A DNA stretch of 64,000 nt, taken from assembly GCF_000025845.1 (NCBI RefSeq), contig NC_014014.1, positions 1 to 64,000 on the forward strand, in the 5' to 3' direction. Numbering within the stretch: the first letter of the stretch is position 1; the number at the start of each line of letters is the position of its first letter. A program made the translations under genes and the position numbers. This DNA is from Mycoplasma crocodyli MP145 (GTDB taxonomy: Bacteria; Bacillota_I; Bacilli_A; Mycoplasmatales; Metamycoplasmataceae). Below are positions 1 to 11,527 of this stretch, one piece after another. The notes under the pieces are model-generated. The model was not told the origin of the DNA. It was given only the letters and a program-made list of their open reading frames with translations, and ran no database searches.

Positions 1-1305
1 ATGATACTTTCAAACTTTTTTAAAGACATAGAAATTCTAGATTTCGATAATGAAACTGTTGTTTTTGGGTTAAACATTTCTGAAGATGTTATTGCTAAAA
101 CAAAAATTTATTTTGATGAAAACATCAAAAAAGCAATAAAAGAAATTTTTCAAAAAGATTTAATTTATAAAATGTATGACAAAAGAAATAAAACTAAAAA
201 TCTTATTAATGAAAAAAATAAAACTAAAGTTTTAACTGAAAATACAGATTCAAAAAGAAAGAAATTAAAAAATAATATAGATAAAGATTTTACATTTGAT
301 TCTTATGTTGTTTCAGACTTTAATGCTGAAGCAATAGAAGCATGCAAAAGCTTAATTACTAACGAAAAAAAACTTAGTCCAATTTTTATCCAAGCATCAT
401 CTGGTTTAGGAAAAACTCACTTACTTCATGCAATAGGAAATGAGTTTATAAAATTAGGAAAAACGGCCGTCCATATCAATCCGAATACTTTTACAAGGGA
501 AATAACATTTCTTTTACAAGAAAATGATCCAAGAAAATTGACATTATTAACTAATTTGTATACCGAAGCAGATTTAGTTATGTTTGATGATATACAACTT
601 TTCGGAGTAGGGCAAAAAAAGAGTACAATAAACTTTATTTTTCAAATAATTGATAATAGAATTCAAAAAGAAAAACCAACAATTTTCGCTTGTGAAACCT
701 CTATTCAAAGTTTAAAAGGAATTTTTGATGAAAGAATTATTACAAGATTTTCATTTGGGTTTTCAACACAAATTAAACCTTTAAACAAAGAAGATTTGGA
801 AAAAATACTATCGTTCTTTTTAGAAAGATTTGATGTTGATTTAAAATTAATAGATTTAGAATCAAGAAACTTTTTAATCAGAAATAATTCAAACAATGTA
901 AGAGCTATTTATGGTGCCGTCAAAAGAGTTTCATATTTTAAAAAAGAATTAGAAAATACAAATTATGTCTATGATGTTATTTGCAATGCATTCAAAGGAA
1001 TAATAAAAGAAATAGGAACAATAAGTCCAGATACAATTCTTGATGCTGTTTCTAAATATTATAAAATTCCAAAAAAAGACATGCTTGGTAAAACAAGAAA
1101 AAAAGAAGTTATTATAGCTCGCCATATAGCAATGAGTTTAATAAAAATGCACTTGAAACTCACTTTAGAGGAGATAGGAAAGATTTTTAATAAAGATCAT
1201 TCAACAGTAATTAATGCTATAAGAAAAATTGAAAGTCAAGAAAATGATAAATCATTGAAAAATGCATTGTCTTATTTGAACGAAGAGATATTTAAGTTAA
1301 ACTAA
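1..1305 (+). CDS. dnaA: Chromosomal replication initiator protein DnaA
   Basis: This AAA+ ATPase binds DnaA boxes at oriC and melts the origin. The 434-residue length fits the family. An N-terminal region and lysine-rich linker (about 1-95) precede the ATPase core with Walker A SSGLGKTH at 133-140 and Walker B LVMFDDIQ at 192-199. The C-terminal DNA-binding domain carries the signature DHSTVINAI near 399-407. Walker A begins with SSG rather than the usual GGV/GGA, but the GKTH is intact. The gene starts at the first base of the window, so its own promoter is not visible. dnaN follows after a DnaA-box spacer, the usual order at bacterial origins. Confidence 0.97.
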   Translation: MILSNFFKDIEILDFDNETVVFGLNISEDVIAKTKIYFDENIKKAIKEIFQKDLIYKMYDKRNKTKNLINEKNKTKVLTENTDSKRKKLKNNIDKDFTFDSYVVSDFNAEAIEACKSLITNEKKLSPIFIQASSGLGKTHLLHAIGNEFIKLGKTAVHINPNTFTREITFLLQENDPRKLTLLTNLYTEADLVMFDDIQLFGVGQKKSTINFIFQIIDNRIQKEKPTIFACETSIQSLKGIFDERIITRFSFGFSTQIKPLNKEDLEKILSFFLERFDVDLKLIDLESRNFLIRNNSNNVRAIYGAVKRVSYFKKELENTNYVYDVICNAFKGIIKEIGTISPDTILDAVSKYYKIPKKDMLGKTRKKEVIIARHIAMSLIKMHLKLTLEEIGKIFNKDHSTVINAIRKIESQENDKSLKNALSYLNEEIFKLN

Positions 1306-1426
1306 GGTTATTAACAATTTAAAAAAGTTAAAAAAATTAATAAAACAATAAAAAAACCTAAAAAAATATTGTTTTTGGTGGTTATCAACATATCCACAAA
1401 ACATATTAATAATTCAAGGAGAAAAC
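1306..1426. other. Probable oriC segment (dnaA-dnaN spacer with DnaA-box-like sites)
   Basis: The 121-base AT-rich spacer holds clustered near-matches to the DnaA box TTATCCACA: TTATTAACA at 1308-1316 (two mismatches), TTATCAACA at 1382-1390 (one) and ATATCCACA at 1390-1398 (one). The last two are adjacent and share one base. The A/T-only stretch between them could serve as the unwinding region. More boxes may lie upstream of dnaA, outside the window. Box calls are by eye. Confidence 0.65.
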
Positions 1427-2530
1427 ATGAAATTCACAATCAAAAAAAATATATTAGAACAAGTAGTTGAGTTTTTAGGAACTTATATAAATGTAGCTGA
1501 CACATTTTTAGCTTTTAGATATATAAATCTTGAAGTAACTAACGAAAAATTGATTTTTACTGCTGCTTCATCTACAATGTCTGCAAGAAAGATTTTAAAT
1601 GTTGATGAGGTAAATATAAAAGTTGAAGAAGAGGGTTTTGCATTACTTAATTGCAAAGTAGTTAAAAACATAATTAAAAATTTAAGCAACAATGTAAGTA
1701 TAAGTAAAAGAGGTAATATCATCAATATCAGTGAGGGTAATACTAAATATAATTTAAACACTATAAGTGATAGATATCCAACAATTGAATTTGGAAATGT
1801 TGAAAACAAGTTTCAAATGAATAAAAATGATTTTGAAGAAGGTATCAAAAACGTTGCTTTTGCTGTAGGAGATCCAAAAAATAATTCTGCTATATCAAAA
1901 GCAATAAATATGTATGCAAATAATAATGAATTAAGATTCTGTGGAACAGATTCATTTAGATTATCGACATATACTGTTAAAATTTCTAAAAATATTTCTT
2001 TTGATATTTCAGTTGATGCTAGAAATATGAAAAACATGATCATTAAGGATAATAATGTAAAAAGAATTAATGTGTTTTATACATTGAATAGATTTGGTAT
2101 AGAAACAGAAGATACAATTATTCAATCTTCTTTAGTGGATTTAGCTTATCATGATATTAAAAGAATTTTTCCAACCGATATAACTAGAAATATAGTTATT
2201 CAAAAAAACGTTTTAATGGATATTATCAATAAAACAATATTTGATTCAGATAACACAGGTGCAAAAATTGAGTTAAATTTTACAAGTAATTTATTAACAG
2301 CTACCTATGAAGAAGCAGAAGTGGGTCATTCACAAGCTTCTACTGATGATTTCAAATTAATTGGTGATCCTATTGAATTAACTTTTAATTCAAAACACTT
2401 AAGAGAAGCTATTGGAGTAGTTGAAGGCGAATTAAATATAGGAATCAATTTTTTAGAAAGTATTGTTCTTTTACTTTCTGAAAATTGCCCAAACAATAAA
2501 CAACTAATTACTACTATAAGAAGGTTATAA
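1427..2530 (+). CDS. dnaN: DNA polymerase III beta subunit (sliding clamp)
   Basis: The ring-shaped clamp tethers DNA polymerase III to DNA. The product has 367 residues, normal for DnaN, and lies directly after dnaA. Its N-terminus MKFTIKKNILEQVVEFLGT and the C-terminal pattern FNSKHLREAIGVVEG are typical of the three-domain clamp fold. A ribosome-binding site AAGGAG sits just upstream of the ATG at 1427. The next gene starts two bases after the stop, so the two are surely co-transcribed. Partners encoded in this window include PolC. Confidence 0.95.
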   Translation: MKFTIKKNILEQVVEFLGTYINVADTFLAFRYINLEVTNEKLIFTAASSTMSARKILNVDEVNIKVEEEGFALLNCKVVKNIIKNLSNNVSISKRGNIINISEGNTKYNLNTISDRYPTIEFGNVENKFQMNKNDFEEGIKNVAFAVGDPKNNSAISKAINMYANNNELRFCGTDSFRLSTYTVKISKNISFDISVDARNMKNMIIKDNNVKRINVFYTLNRFGIETEDTIIQSSLVDLAYHDIKRIFPTDITRNIVIQKNVLMDIINKTIFDSDNTGAKIELNFTSNLLTATYEEAEVGHSQASTDDFKLIGDPIELTFNSKHLREAIGVVEGELNIGINFLESIVLLLSENCPNNKQLITTIRRL

Positions 2531-2531
2531 A

Positions 2532-2762
2532 ATGGTAATAAAAATAAAAGGCGAATTTATAAAAGTTGGTCAATTTTTAAAAAAGATAAATGAAGTTTCT
2601 ACCGGTGGCAGAACCAAAGAATTTTTAAAATATAATACTATACAAATTAACGGTAAAACTCCAGAAGGAAGATCATCTAAAATTAGACCAGGTGACATTG
2701 TTTGAGTTAATGATACTCTTATAAAGATCGAAGAAAACAAAGAAGAAATTAAAGATAATTAA
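2532..2762 (+). CDS. S4-domain RNA-binding protein, YaaA/RlbA type
   Basis: This small 76-residue protein reads through one in-frame UGA as Trp (PGDIVWVND). It shows the S4 RNA-binding pattern: IKVGQFLKKINEVSTGG, then a KxFL helix, IQINGK and IRPGDIV. Genes of the YaaA/RlbA type commonly lie between dnaN and recF in Firmicutes, and the position just after dnaN supports the call. It starts one base after the dnaN stop, and a strong hairpin terminator follows, so it closes the dnaA-dnaN unit. Its exact RNA target is unknown. No recF follows it here. Confidence 0.85.
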
Positions 2763-2783
2763 AAAACCGGTTTTCCGGTTTTT
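2763..2783. terminator. Bidirectional terminator hairpin
   Basis: Stem AAAACCGG (2763-2770) and CCGGTTTT (2775-2782) closes a TTTT loop and is flanked by A and T runs. It lies between the end of the dnaN unit and the convergent end of asnA, so it can serve both strands. The same hairpin recurs after eno. Confidence 0.85.
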
Positions 2784-3759
2784 ATAATAATTCTATTCCT
2801 TCTTTTTTACAGTTTTCAACCGTTTCTTTTGGTCATGTGGATACTTGAACCTCTCCTATATGCTTCTTTTCTAAAAGGAACATAGAAAGTCTTGATTGAC
2901 CAATACCACCGCCTATTGTAAATGGTAATTTTTCTTGAAGTACTAAGTTATGGTACTCACCTCATAACTCATCTTTGTTTTGAATGCTGGATTGATTTTT
3001 TAATGCTTTAGCATCGACTCTTATCCCCATAGATGACAATTCAAGAGAAGAATTATTTATTGAATCTCAAACAATTAAATCACCATTCAAATCTCAATCA
3101 TCGTAATCAAAAGCTCTTTTAGATTGTGGTTCACCATCAGGCAAATTATGTCCAACACCATAAATAAATACGGCACCTTTTTCTTTAGTTATTTCATTTT
3201 CTCTTTGCTCCGCCGGTATATTTGGAAAAAGATTATAAAGCTCTTTTGATGAAATAAAGTAAATTTCTTTCGGAAGTTTTTCAATAAGTTCTTGATATTT
3301 AAGAACTAATTTTTTTTCTACGTGTTTAATAGACTTATATATTTTATTAACTGTTTGTTTTAAAAAATCAAGATTTCTATCTTCTTTTCTTATAATTAAT
3401 TCTCAATCTCATTGATCTACGTAATAAGAATGTTTATAATCGGGTTCTTCTTCTCTTCGAATAGCATTCATATCAGTTCATAATCCTTCATATTCATCGA
3501 AAGAATATTTATCTAAAGCCATTCTTTTTCACTTTGCTAAAGAGTGAATTATTTCATGAGAAAAGTCGATGTTTTTTGGAAAAAATCTTACAGGTTCCTC
3601 TCCTGAAAGACTGTCATTAATTCTTGAATCAGTCCTCAAAAATAATGGTGCCGAAACTCTTGTTAAGTTTAAATTTTTGTTAAGTTGTTTTGTAAAAGAA
3701 AATTTTAGATCTTGAATTGCTAATTGTGTTTCTTTGATATTTAATTTTTGGTTGTACAT
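2782..3759 (-). CDS. asnA: Aspartate--ammonia ligase (asparagine synthetase A)
   Basis: AsnA makes asparagine from aspartate, ammonia and ATP. The gene encodes 325 residues, close to the 330 of the E. coli enzyme, with several UGA Trp codons. Family features include an N-terminal region with [13 protein letters not shown] and RVSAPLF, and a C-terminus containing [13 protein letters not shown], the conserved class II synthetase-like end. AAGGAG precedes the ATG on the minus strand. It lies 49 bases downstream of a PQ-loop membrane gene in the same direction and ends within the shared hairpin. Asparagine synthesis is uncommon among mycoplasmas, which mostly import amino acids. Confidence 0.93.
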
Positions 3760-3808
3760 TTTACTCCTTAAAATTGATATTCTAATTTTAACAAAATAAA
3801 AAAATGAC

Positions 3809-4534
3809 CTAAGCCATTTCCTCTTCTTTTTGCAATTTCTTTTTATCTAAGTTGTTATAGTATAACGTAGCAACATATTGATACGAATAAATTGCAAGTG
3901 AAATACTTTGTCAAATCAATGCCCCAATTAAGTCGTAAATTGGATTTCCGGCATTCGAAACCTTAATAATATTTCCTACTCAAAAAACAATTCAAACAAT
4001 ATTATTGATTGTAAATAAGAATATCATTCAATGTGAAACACCTTTTCAATTTTTCGTTTTTATTGATTGTATTAACTGTGGTACAAAGGCAAAAGTTGTT
4101 AATGAAGGAGCTATAAGCGAAAAAACTAAAGCTTGTTGAGATGTTATTCTTATTGTGCTTGATAATGATCAAATAAGAATAAGTGCTATTGAAACTAATC
4201 AAGTTAGAATAATAAAACCGCCAGCAATCAATTTCTTTGTTAAATTTATTTCTTTTTTATAGTGATATAACAAGTACATCATAACTCCATTGATAAATAT
4301 AGAAATTCCATCTGCAATAATTACATTAAGAAGCATATATGGATTTTCTTTTGTTGAAAAGGCACCATAAACTAATCAAAGCATAATTCCTAAATGGAAT
4401 ATTCAAAAGGAAATAAAGTTTACATTTCCTGTTTTTTTATCTCTTATAAGTTTAATTAACTGTGGAATACTAAGAGATGTAGTAATAACAACAGTTATCC
4501 AAGAAGAGATAGTTATTAATAAGTCTAAATTCAT
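3809..4534 (-). CDS. PQ-loop repeat membrane protein (SWEET/cystinosin-like)
   Basis: The product has 241 residues and about seven hydrophobic segments. It carries two PQ-loop repeats: SIPQLIKLIRDKKTGNV near residue 23 and FVPQLIQSIKTKNWKGVS in the second half, each with the Pro-Gln pair in a helix. That arrangement is typical of PQ-loop/SemiSWEET-related transporters. The substrate cannot be told from sequence. Many UGA Trp codons lie within it, so it appears broken under the standard code. The start is the ATG at 4534; the ATG slightly upstream runs into a UAG. It is followed after 49 bases by asnA, suggesting one transcript. Confidence 0.8.
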
Positions 4535-4589
4535 AACATAAATTTTAATAGATTATATTTTTTTTAATATAAATAAGTAAAATTAAAAC

Positions 4590-5951
4590 ATGTTTGATAC
4601 TATAGCAGCGATTTCTAGTGGTTCTAAAGTTAACCAACCAATTTCAATTATTAGAATATCAGGACCGGATACCAAAAAAATTATGAAGAAAATTTTTACA
4701 GGGAAGATTGGTGAAGATAGAACTATTACTTTTGGAAACATAATTAATCAAGAACAACAAGTACTTGATGAAGTTTTAGTTATGTGATTTTTAGGAACTG
4801 AAAAAAACAATAAAGTTGAATATAGAAATTATGTGGGCGAAGAACTTGTTGAAATAAATTGTCATGGTGGATTAATAGTAACTAATTTAATTCTTGAGTT
4901 AATATTAAAAAATGGTGCAAGGCTTGCGTTGCCCGGAGAATTTACAAGACGAGCTTTTTTAAATGGAAAACTAGATTTGGTTAAAGCTGAAGCTATTCAT
5001 GATTTGATAATGGCTAAAAGTTCAAAACAAGCAACTTTTTCAGTTAAAAAATTTGATGGTAAAACAAGCAAAATGATTGAAAGTTTTTTAGAAGAATTAG
5101 CATTATTAATTGGACTTTGCGAAATTAACATTGATTATCCTGAATATGATGATATTGAAGAAATTGATAATACAAAAATGATTGAAAAACTGAATATATT
5201 AATCAATGAAATAGATGAAATTCTAACAGTAAGTCAAAGAAGTAAAAAAGTTTTTGAAGGAGTTAAGGTTGCTTTATTGGGTAAACCAAATGTAGGTAAA
5301 AGTAGTTTGTTGAATGCATTAATTTCGGAAAATAAAGCAATTGTGACAGATATTGCCGGAACAACAAGAGATATAATTGAAGCATCGTATGAATTAGACG
5401 GAATTTTATTCACATTAGTAGATACAGCAGGAATAAGAGAAAGTAAAGAAAAAATTGAAGTTATAGGTATTGAAAAAAGTTTTGAGCAACTTGAAAAAGC
5501 AGACCTTGTTATTCATATTTTAGATCCAAGTCAAAAAGAAAACGAATTTGATAAAAAAATTAAAGATAAAAGTAAAATGCTTAACAAGATTTATATTGAA
5601 GTAATTAACAAAGATGACTTAATTCTAAAAAATAAAAAAGATAAAAACAAAATTTACATATCTGCTCTTAATAAGGAGATTTTAAATCTTGAAAAAGAAA
5701 TAATAAAAAACTACTCTAACATTAATTTAGAAGATGAAAGAATTTTAGCAAACACAAGACAACTTGCATTAATAGAAGACGCAAAAAACAAATTGTTATG
5801 TGCAAAAAACAACCTCATAAATAATGAAACCTTCGATGTTGTTATTGTAGATATTCATGAAGCATGAGAAAAGATCTCGGAAATAAAAGGAGTTGTAAAC
5901 AAAGAGGATTTGTTAGATTCTATGTTTAAAAACTTCTGTTTAGGTAAATAA
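4590..5951 (+). CDS. mnmE: tRNA modification GTPase MnmE
   Basis: With MnmG this GTPase makes the cmnm5/nm5 modification at the wobble uridine of tRNAs. The 453-residue product has the N-terminal tetrahydrofolate-binding domain, a helical domain, and an inserted G domain with GKPNVGKSS near residues 231-239, a DTAG switch and an NKDD motif. It ends in FCLGK, matching the conserved C-terminal C(I/L)GK with its catalytic cysteine. Two UGA codons read as Trp (near 4785 and 5865) keep it open. A good intrinsic terminator follows. Confidence 0.96.
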
Positions 5952-5979
5952 AAAAAGCTAAAGCAATTTAGCTTTTTTT
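5952..5979 (+). terminator. Intrinsic terminator after mnmE
   Basis: Arms AAAAAGCTAAA (5952-5962) and TTTAGCTTTTT (5967-5977) enclose a GCAA loop and run into a T tract. It directly follows the mnmE stop. Confidence 0.88.
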
Positions 5980-6017
5980 GTTTTTACCTATACACAAACA
6001 ATATTGGTAAAATATTG

Positions 6018-7925
6018 CTATCAAATTTCTAAAATCTTTTTATCATCCAAAAACATTTTATCTTCTTTATTTATTTGATAATGTTTTTGGAAATCTCTAG
6101 AATTCATCAATTGTACATTTGCTCTTAATTTAGTAGGTGCGTGAACATCTGAAACAAGAAGCATTTTTGCTCTTTTTTCAGTGTATTTACTTCTTCAAAT
6201 TGTTGCTCACGAAGTAAAGAAGGCTTCTATATTGAAATCTTTTTCTAATTTTGCAGCAGCCAGAGCACAACTAAATCCCCCTGCATCTGCAATATTTTCT
6301 GATAAAGTTAGTGTTCCGTTGCACTTTCCGAATTCAGTTTCTTTTCCTTCAAAAAGATCTATCATACCCTTTGTTTTAATAGTGAAATTTTTATAATCAT
6401 CTTCTGTTCATCAATTTTCAAGTCTTCCTTTTTCATCAAAAAGAGAACCGTTATTATCAAAACCATGTGAAATTTCATGGGCTATCACAGCTCCAATTCC
6501 ACCATAATTTAATGATGAAATTGCATTGTAATCATAAAAAGGAGGTTTAAGAATTCCAGCTGGGAAAACAATGTGATTTTTAAAGGGATTGAAATATGCA
6601 TTAACTACAGCAGGAGACATTGATCATAATTTTTTATCAACAGGCTTTAAATATTGTTTTAAATTATATAAAGTAATTAACTTTTCGAATTTCATAGCAT
6701 TCGAAACTAAATTCCCCCCAATAGAGTATTCATCAACAATAAAATCATCATAGAATGGTTCAATTCTTTCGGGATACCCAACCATTACTTCAAGTGTGTC
6801 CAATTTTAAAATAGCCTTTTGAATTGTTGTTTTTGATAATCATGTGTTATTTTTGAGTCTATCTTTGTAGATTTTAATCATTTTCATAACCATATTTTCA
6901 ACATTTCTCTTGGCTTGCAGTCCAAAAAATTCTTCACCATAAAATTTGCCAAAAGGCATATTAAAATGGCTTAATGTTAATGTATAAGCAGCTCTTTCTT
7001 TTGACATTGATTCCTTAGCGCCTGATAAGAACTTTTTAAATTCATCAGCTTTTAATCTTATCTCTTCACTTAAATAAGGTGTTAATTTCATCAAGTTTTT
7101 TACAAAGAAAAACCATTTAAAATCTTCGAATTTATTTTTTGCAAAAACAATATCGATATTTTTAATAAATCTTTCATTAACTGCACAAAGTCCGTTAATT
7201 TTTTGACCAAGTAATTTCTCAGCAATTGAAACAAGATCAAATGATTTAACTTGTTCTTTAAGTTCCTTATTTGTGTATGGATTATATACTTTGGAAATAT
7301 CGGCTTCTTCTTCTGCACTTTTTGACCAAGAAACAAGGCTTTCATCGAATCTAATAAAAGACTCTAAAATATGCTTTATTTCAGTGTCATTTTTACCATA
7401 TAATTTAAGTAAATAAGATACCACTACTTTATATTTATTGTAAATTTCTTCCTTCTTTTTTTTGTCTTCATAATAACTTTTTTCAGGAAGGAGAAAGGTT
7501 GGAGATTCTAGAAAAAGGGTTTGAACATCTGGGTTTTTAAAATCAGAAAAAACACTAAAGTTAAATGGAACGTTTGTGAATTTTACAATTAATTCATTAA
7601 AATTTTTTATTACATCATCAAATGAATCTAATTTCTCTATTTCTCTTAATGCTTTTTTTGCTGGCTCAATTCCTAACTCATTACGTTTGTCAAAATTTAT
7701 TACCATGTTATAAAATTTAACTAATTCTTTTAATTGTTTGTTATTTGGGATTTTTTTAGAATCTTTTGATCATGTTTCAATCAAATCACCTAATTGTTTT
7801 TCAAGAGATATATCTAAATCAACAAATGATCCAGCACTTGATCTGTCTGGTAAAATTTCAGTTTTAGATAATCACTCTTTATTCACTTCTTTATAGAAGT
7901 CTTGTTTTAATGCTTCTTTATTCAT
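6018..7925 (-). CDS. pepO: M13 family zinc metallopeptidase (PepO-like endopeptidase)
   Basis: This neprilysin-type oligopeptidase has 635 residues. The zinc site is visible as HEISH at about residues 483-487 within [15 protein letters not shown], with the third ligand in ENIADAGG at about 543-550. NAYFNP and the C-terminal Trp also fit the family; the protein ends KILEIW. There is no signal peptide or membrane anchor at the N-terminus ([15 protein letters not shown]), so it probably works on peptides in the cytosol, as in lactic acid bacteria. Several UGA Trp codons lie within. AAGGAG stands just before the ATG. It is divergent from tatD. Confidence 0.94.
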
Positions 7926-8011
7926 ATTTTCTCCTTATATTTTATTAATGTAAATATACCTTTATATAATACACTAATAAATATTATATAATTAGGAGCA
8001 AAGGAAAAAAT

Positions 8012-8809
8012 ATGAGCAAAAAAAGAACAAGTTTTGTTGATGCACACTGTCATCTTTTTGACAAAAATTATATTAATGATTTTTCTGTTGATAAAATGAT
8101 AGAAAGAGCTATAAAAAACAATATAGAGTTTTTAATAGTTAATGGTGGACATGAAAAAGAAAATAAAAAAATAATTGATTTATCTAAAAAATATCCTATT
8201 GTTAAAGCACTTATCGGGATTCATCCAGAAGATGGTAAAGATAAAGACGATTATAAAAAAATAGAGAATTTAATTGATGAAAATGTGTGTGGTATAGGTG
8301 AATTAGGATTAGATTACTATTATGAAGATGCTCCTTCAAGAGAAAAGCAAATCGAAAGTCTAGAAGGACAAATTAAATTAGCACACTCCAAAAAATTACC
8401 AGTAGTATTACATGTAAGAGATAAAGAAGGAAGTGATTTAGCTTTTGAAGATACTTATAAAATTGTTTCTAAATTTAATGGATTAAAATTTATGCTTCAT
8501 ACATATGCAGGCAATATTGAATGAGCTAAAAAATTTATGAAGTTCAACTGTTATTTCAGCTTTTCAGGAGTAGTAACCTTTGGTAGCAACGACCAGGCTA
8601 GAGAGGTTGTAAAATTCTTACCTGTTGAAAGAATTTTGGTTGAAACAGATTCTCCTTATTTAAGAAGTCACCCATATGTTAATTTAGTTAACGAGCCAAG
8701 CACGGTTTTATTTGTAGCATACTATGTAGCAGGCTTAAAAGGAATTGGAATGGATAAATTTAACACAATTATCAATAGAAATTTAAGAGAGTTATTTAAT
8801 CTAAAATAA
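8012..8809 (+). CDS. tatD: TatD family metal-dependent hydrolase
   Basis: The family consists of TIM-barrel DNases and related hydrolases, proposed to act in DNA repair or RNA quality control. The 265-residue protein shows every family signature in order: VDAHCHLF near the N-terminus (HxH), GIHPED, GIGELGLDYYY, VLHVRD, MLHTYAG and VETDSPYL. One UGA Trp sits near residue 171. ksgA starts one base after the stop; TatD-KsgA linkage is common in Firmicutes. A TATAAT and an AGGAG-like site precede the ATG. Confidence 0.95.
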
Positions 8810-8810
8810 T

Positions 8811-9578
8811 ATGAAAAAAGAAATTTTTGCAAAGAAAAAGTTTGGGCAAAACTTTTTGAATGATGATAACATACTAAATAAAATCGTTTCTATTGTGGAC
8901 TTAAAAAACGAAAATGTTTTAGAAATAGGTCCAGGTCGTGGCGCTCTTACAAGAAAGATTTTACAAGATGCCAAAAGTTTAACTTCTTATGAAATTGATA
9001 GAGACTTAGTTGATATTCTCAAAAAAGAATTTAATCAAAAAAACTTTAAATTAGTAGAAGGGGATTTTTTAAACGAGGATATATCAAACTATAAAGACAC
9101 ATGAATAATTGCCAATATTCCTTACTATATTACAACAGATATACTATTTAAAATATTAGAAAACATTTCATCATTTAAAGGTGCAATTTTAATGGTTCAA
9201 AAGGAAGTTGCAGAAAGAATTGTTGCTCAAAAAAATAGTCAAGATTATTCAAAATTATCTATCACTCTTCAATATTATGCAACAGTTAAAAAAGAATTTA
9301 TAGTGCCTTCAAAGTGTTTTAATCCTGCTCCTAATGTAGATTCGGCCATAATTTCTTTAAAGTTTGACAAAAATAAAAAATGAGACATAACCTTAAATGA
9401 ATTCTTTAAACTGTGCTTTTTACAACGGAGAAAAAAGTTAAGTTACTCACTTAAAACAAAGTTCAAAATAGAAAAAATTAAATCGGTTTTTGAAACACTT
9501 GGTTTTGATGAATCGATTCGTATTCAACAACTTTCTTTGGAAGATATATTAAAACTTTTTAATAAACTTTACATTTAA
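8811..9578 (+). CDS. ksgA: 16S rRNA (adenine1518/1519-N6)-dimethyltransferase
   Basis: KsgA dimethylates two adjacent adenosines in the 3' hairpin of 16S rRNA during 30S maturation. The 255-residue protein has KKFGQNFL at the N-terminus, the SAM-binding motif LEIGPGRGALT, and the catalytic motif NIPYYIT. A C-terminal helical domain includes FFKLCFLQRRKKL. It is co-transcribed with tatD (one-base gap) and followed by an AT-rich hairpin. Two UGA Trp codons are present. Confidence 0.96.
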
Positions 9579-9600
9579 TATTTAAACAATTTTTCATTTT

Positions 9601-9623
9601 AACAATTTAAAATTGTTTTTTTC
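9601..9623 (+). terminator. Likely terminator after ksgA
   Basis: The palindrome AACAATTT-A-AAATTGTT (9601-9617) is followed directly by a T run. The stem is AT-rich, so strength is uncertain. Confidence 0.6.
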
Positions 9624-9625
9624 TA

Positions 9626-9631
9626 TATAAT
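9626..9631 (+). promoter_or_regulatory. -10 box of the MATE gene
   Basis: A perfect TATAAT lies 24 bases before the ATG at 9656, and a GGAG ribosome-binding site lies between them. No convincing -35 box is visible. Confidence 0.6.
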
Positions 9632-9655
9632 CAAATTAATTTATTTGGAGATTTA

Positions 9656-11527
9656 ATGTTTAAATTTAGAAAGAAAAATAATTCAGCAGACAAACAAGCG
9701 AGAGCTAAAGAACTTTTTGAAGATACACCAGTCAGAAAAGCAGCCTGAATTGTTGCTGTGCCAGGACTTTTAACCTCATTAATGATTGGTTTATATGCAT
9801 TTTTAAACCAAGTTTTTATTTTAAACTTTGTTCCAAAAACGGTTTCATTGCTTTATGGTGACTTAGCGACAGACCCAAACTCAGGACAATTATATGACTA
9901 TCTAAGTTCGTGAAATGGAGTTAAATTAAGTAGAGATGAATTCAATCTAATATCTAATGTTTATTCTAGTTATTTAACAACCGGAGAGAATATTTCAAAA
10001 ATTACCGGAGATTCAATTGCTACCATTTCAGTCAATGCAACAATTCCATTCACTATATTTAGTAGTTCTATAATATTCTTAATTCCAGTTGGTGCTAGCG
10101 TATATTATACAAAGTGTATCTCAAAGAACCTGGAGAGAACAGGCAAAGACCTGTGATCAACATCATTTTATACTACGATTTTTGTTTCGATAATTACTGC
10201 GCTCTTGATGTATGTAGGTATTTGATCAGGACTTTTGAATTTACTAATTTCCAATTCTAACCTTAATGTTGATGCGCTTGAAAAACTTAATAACAACCAA
10301 GATGTTAAAATGCTTTTAGCAAAACATGGATATATAAATGAAGCTTCAGAAGTGCTAAAAGATTATTTTAAAGCAGGCGAAAACATGTCTCTTTATTGAG
10401 CGAAATTATATATTTACATTTATGGTGCAGGAACATTAATTCAAGGTGTTTATGTTTTAATTAGTTATTTAATTAGATCTGAAGGTAAAAATTCATACGT
10501 TATGTTTTGAGCGATAATTGCAAATTTAGTTGGAATTGGATTCAATGCATTATTTATTATGGTTTTCAAAATGGGAGTTTTAGGTGGTGTTTTAGCAACA
10601 ATTATTGGTTGATCAGTCAACTTATTATCTTATATTGCTTATATAGTTTATAATAACAAACGACAAAGCACATGAATTAGTGTACATCACCTTGTATCAT
10701 TCAAGTTTAGATTAAAATTTTTATCACCAATTTCACTTCTTGGATTTAGTGCTTTTTTAAGATCGTTTGGAGTATCGATCGCATCATTTTTAATAACTTA
10801 TTTACTTGGACACATGCCTTTTAGTGAAGGCGCAATTTCTATATATAACTGATCAAAAGCGGCACCTGTCGTAACTTTATTTTTTATTGCTTTATTTGGT
10901 ATAGCAGATGGAATAAGAAGTTTGTTGAGTTATAATTACTCAAAAAGAAACTTCAAAAAATGTAATGAAATTTTTAAATGAGCTATGATTATAACTTTCA
11001 CATATGCCTTTGTCGTAGTTCTTTTGGGAGTAGCTCTTGCCCCGCAATTTTTGTGAATGTTAAACACAAGAACGGCAACAGGCGGAGTTTTAGCTCAAAA
11101 TAGTGGGCCAGTAATTTATTTAAGAATTAATATATGAAGAATGCTATTTTACTCTTTTGCAATTGGTGGAATTCTACTTTTCCAAGGAACAAACAATATT
11201 AAAATGTCAATAATAGTTACTGCAATGGAAGGATTTATTACGTTTTGATTTGTTATGGGTTCTTGTGTGGGATTAGGATTTATTTTACACAACGCAGGAG
11301 CTAGTTTATTTGTCTCATCTCTTATGATTTCAATTGGTTATGTCTTAAATGCTTTAATTGCCGGAATAATAATATTTATTTTAAGTTTATGATATTTAAA
11401 AAAGACACTTCCTAATATTGATAATATAAAACAAAGTTGATCAAGAAAAATCGAACACGAATTTTTCGAGAAGGCAGAAATTGAAGAAAAAATTTACTTC
11501 GATAACTTTAAAACTTCTAAAATTTAA
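9656..11527 (+). CDS. MATE family multidrug/polysaccharide-type exporter
   Basis: This polytopic membrane protein of 623 residues has about 12 hydrophobic segments in two similar halves, as in MATE/MOP exporters. The N-terminal half contains TPVRKAAWIVAVPGLLTSL and the second half begins near SPISLLGFSAFLRSFGVS. It is longer than the usual 450 residues: after the first membrane span there is a hydrophilic insert of about 60 residues (SLLYGDLATDPN onward), and another charged loop lies around residues 205-245. The substrate is unknown. Fourteen or more UGA Trp codons are present. GGAG precedes the ATG. Confidence 0.85.

Noticed and set aside
6181-6396. Plus-strand open frame of 71 codons
   Set aside because: It lies wholly inside the M13 peptidase gene on the other strand, which has full motif support.
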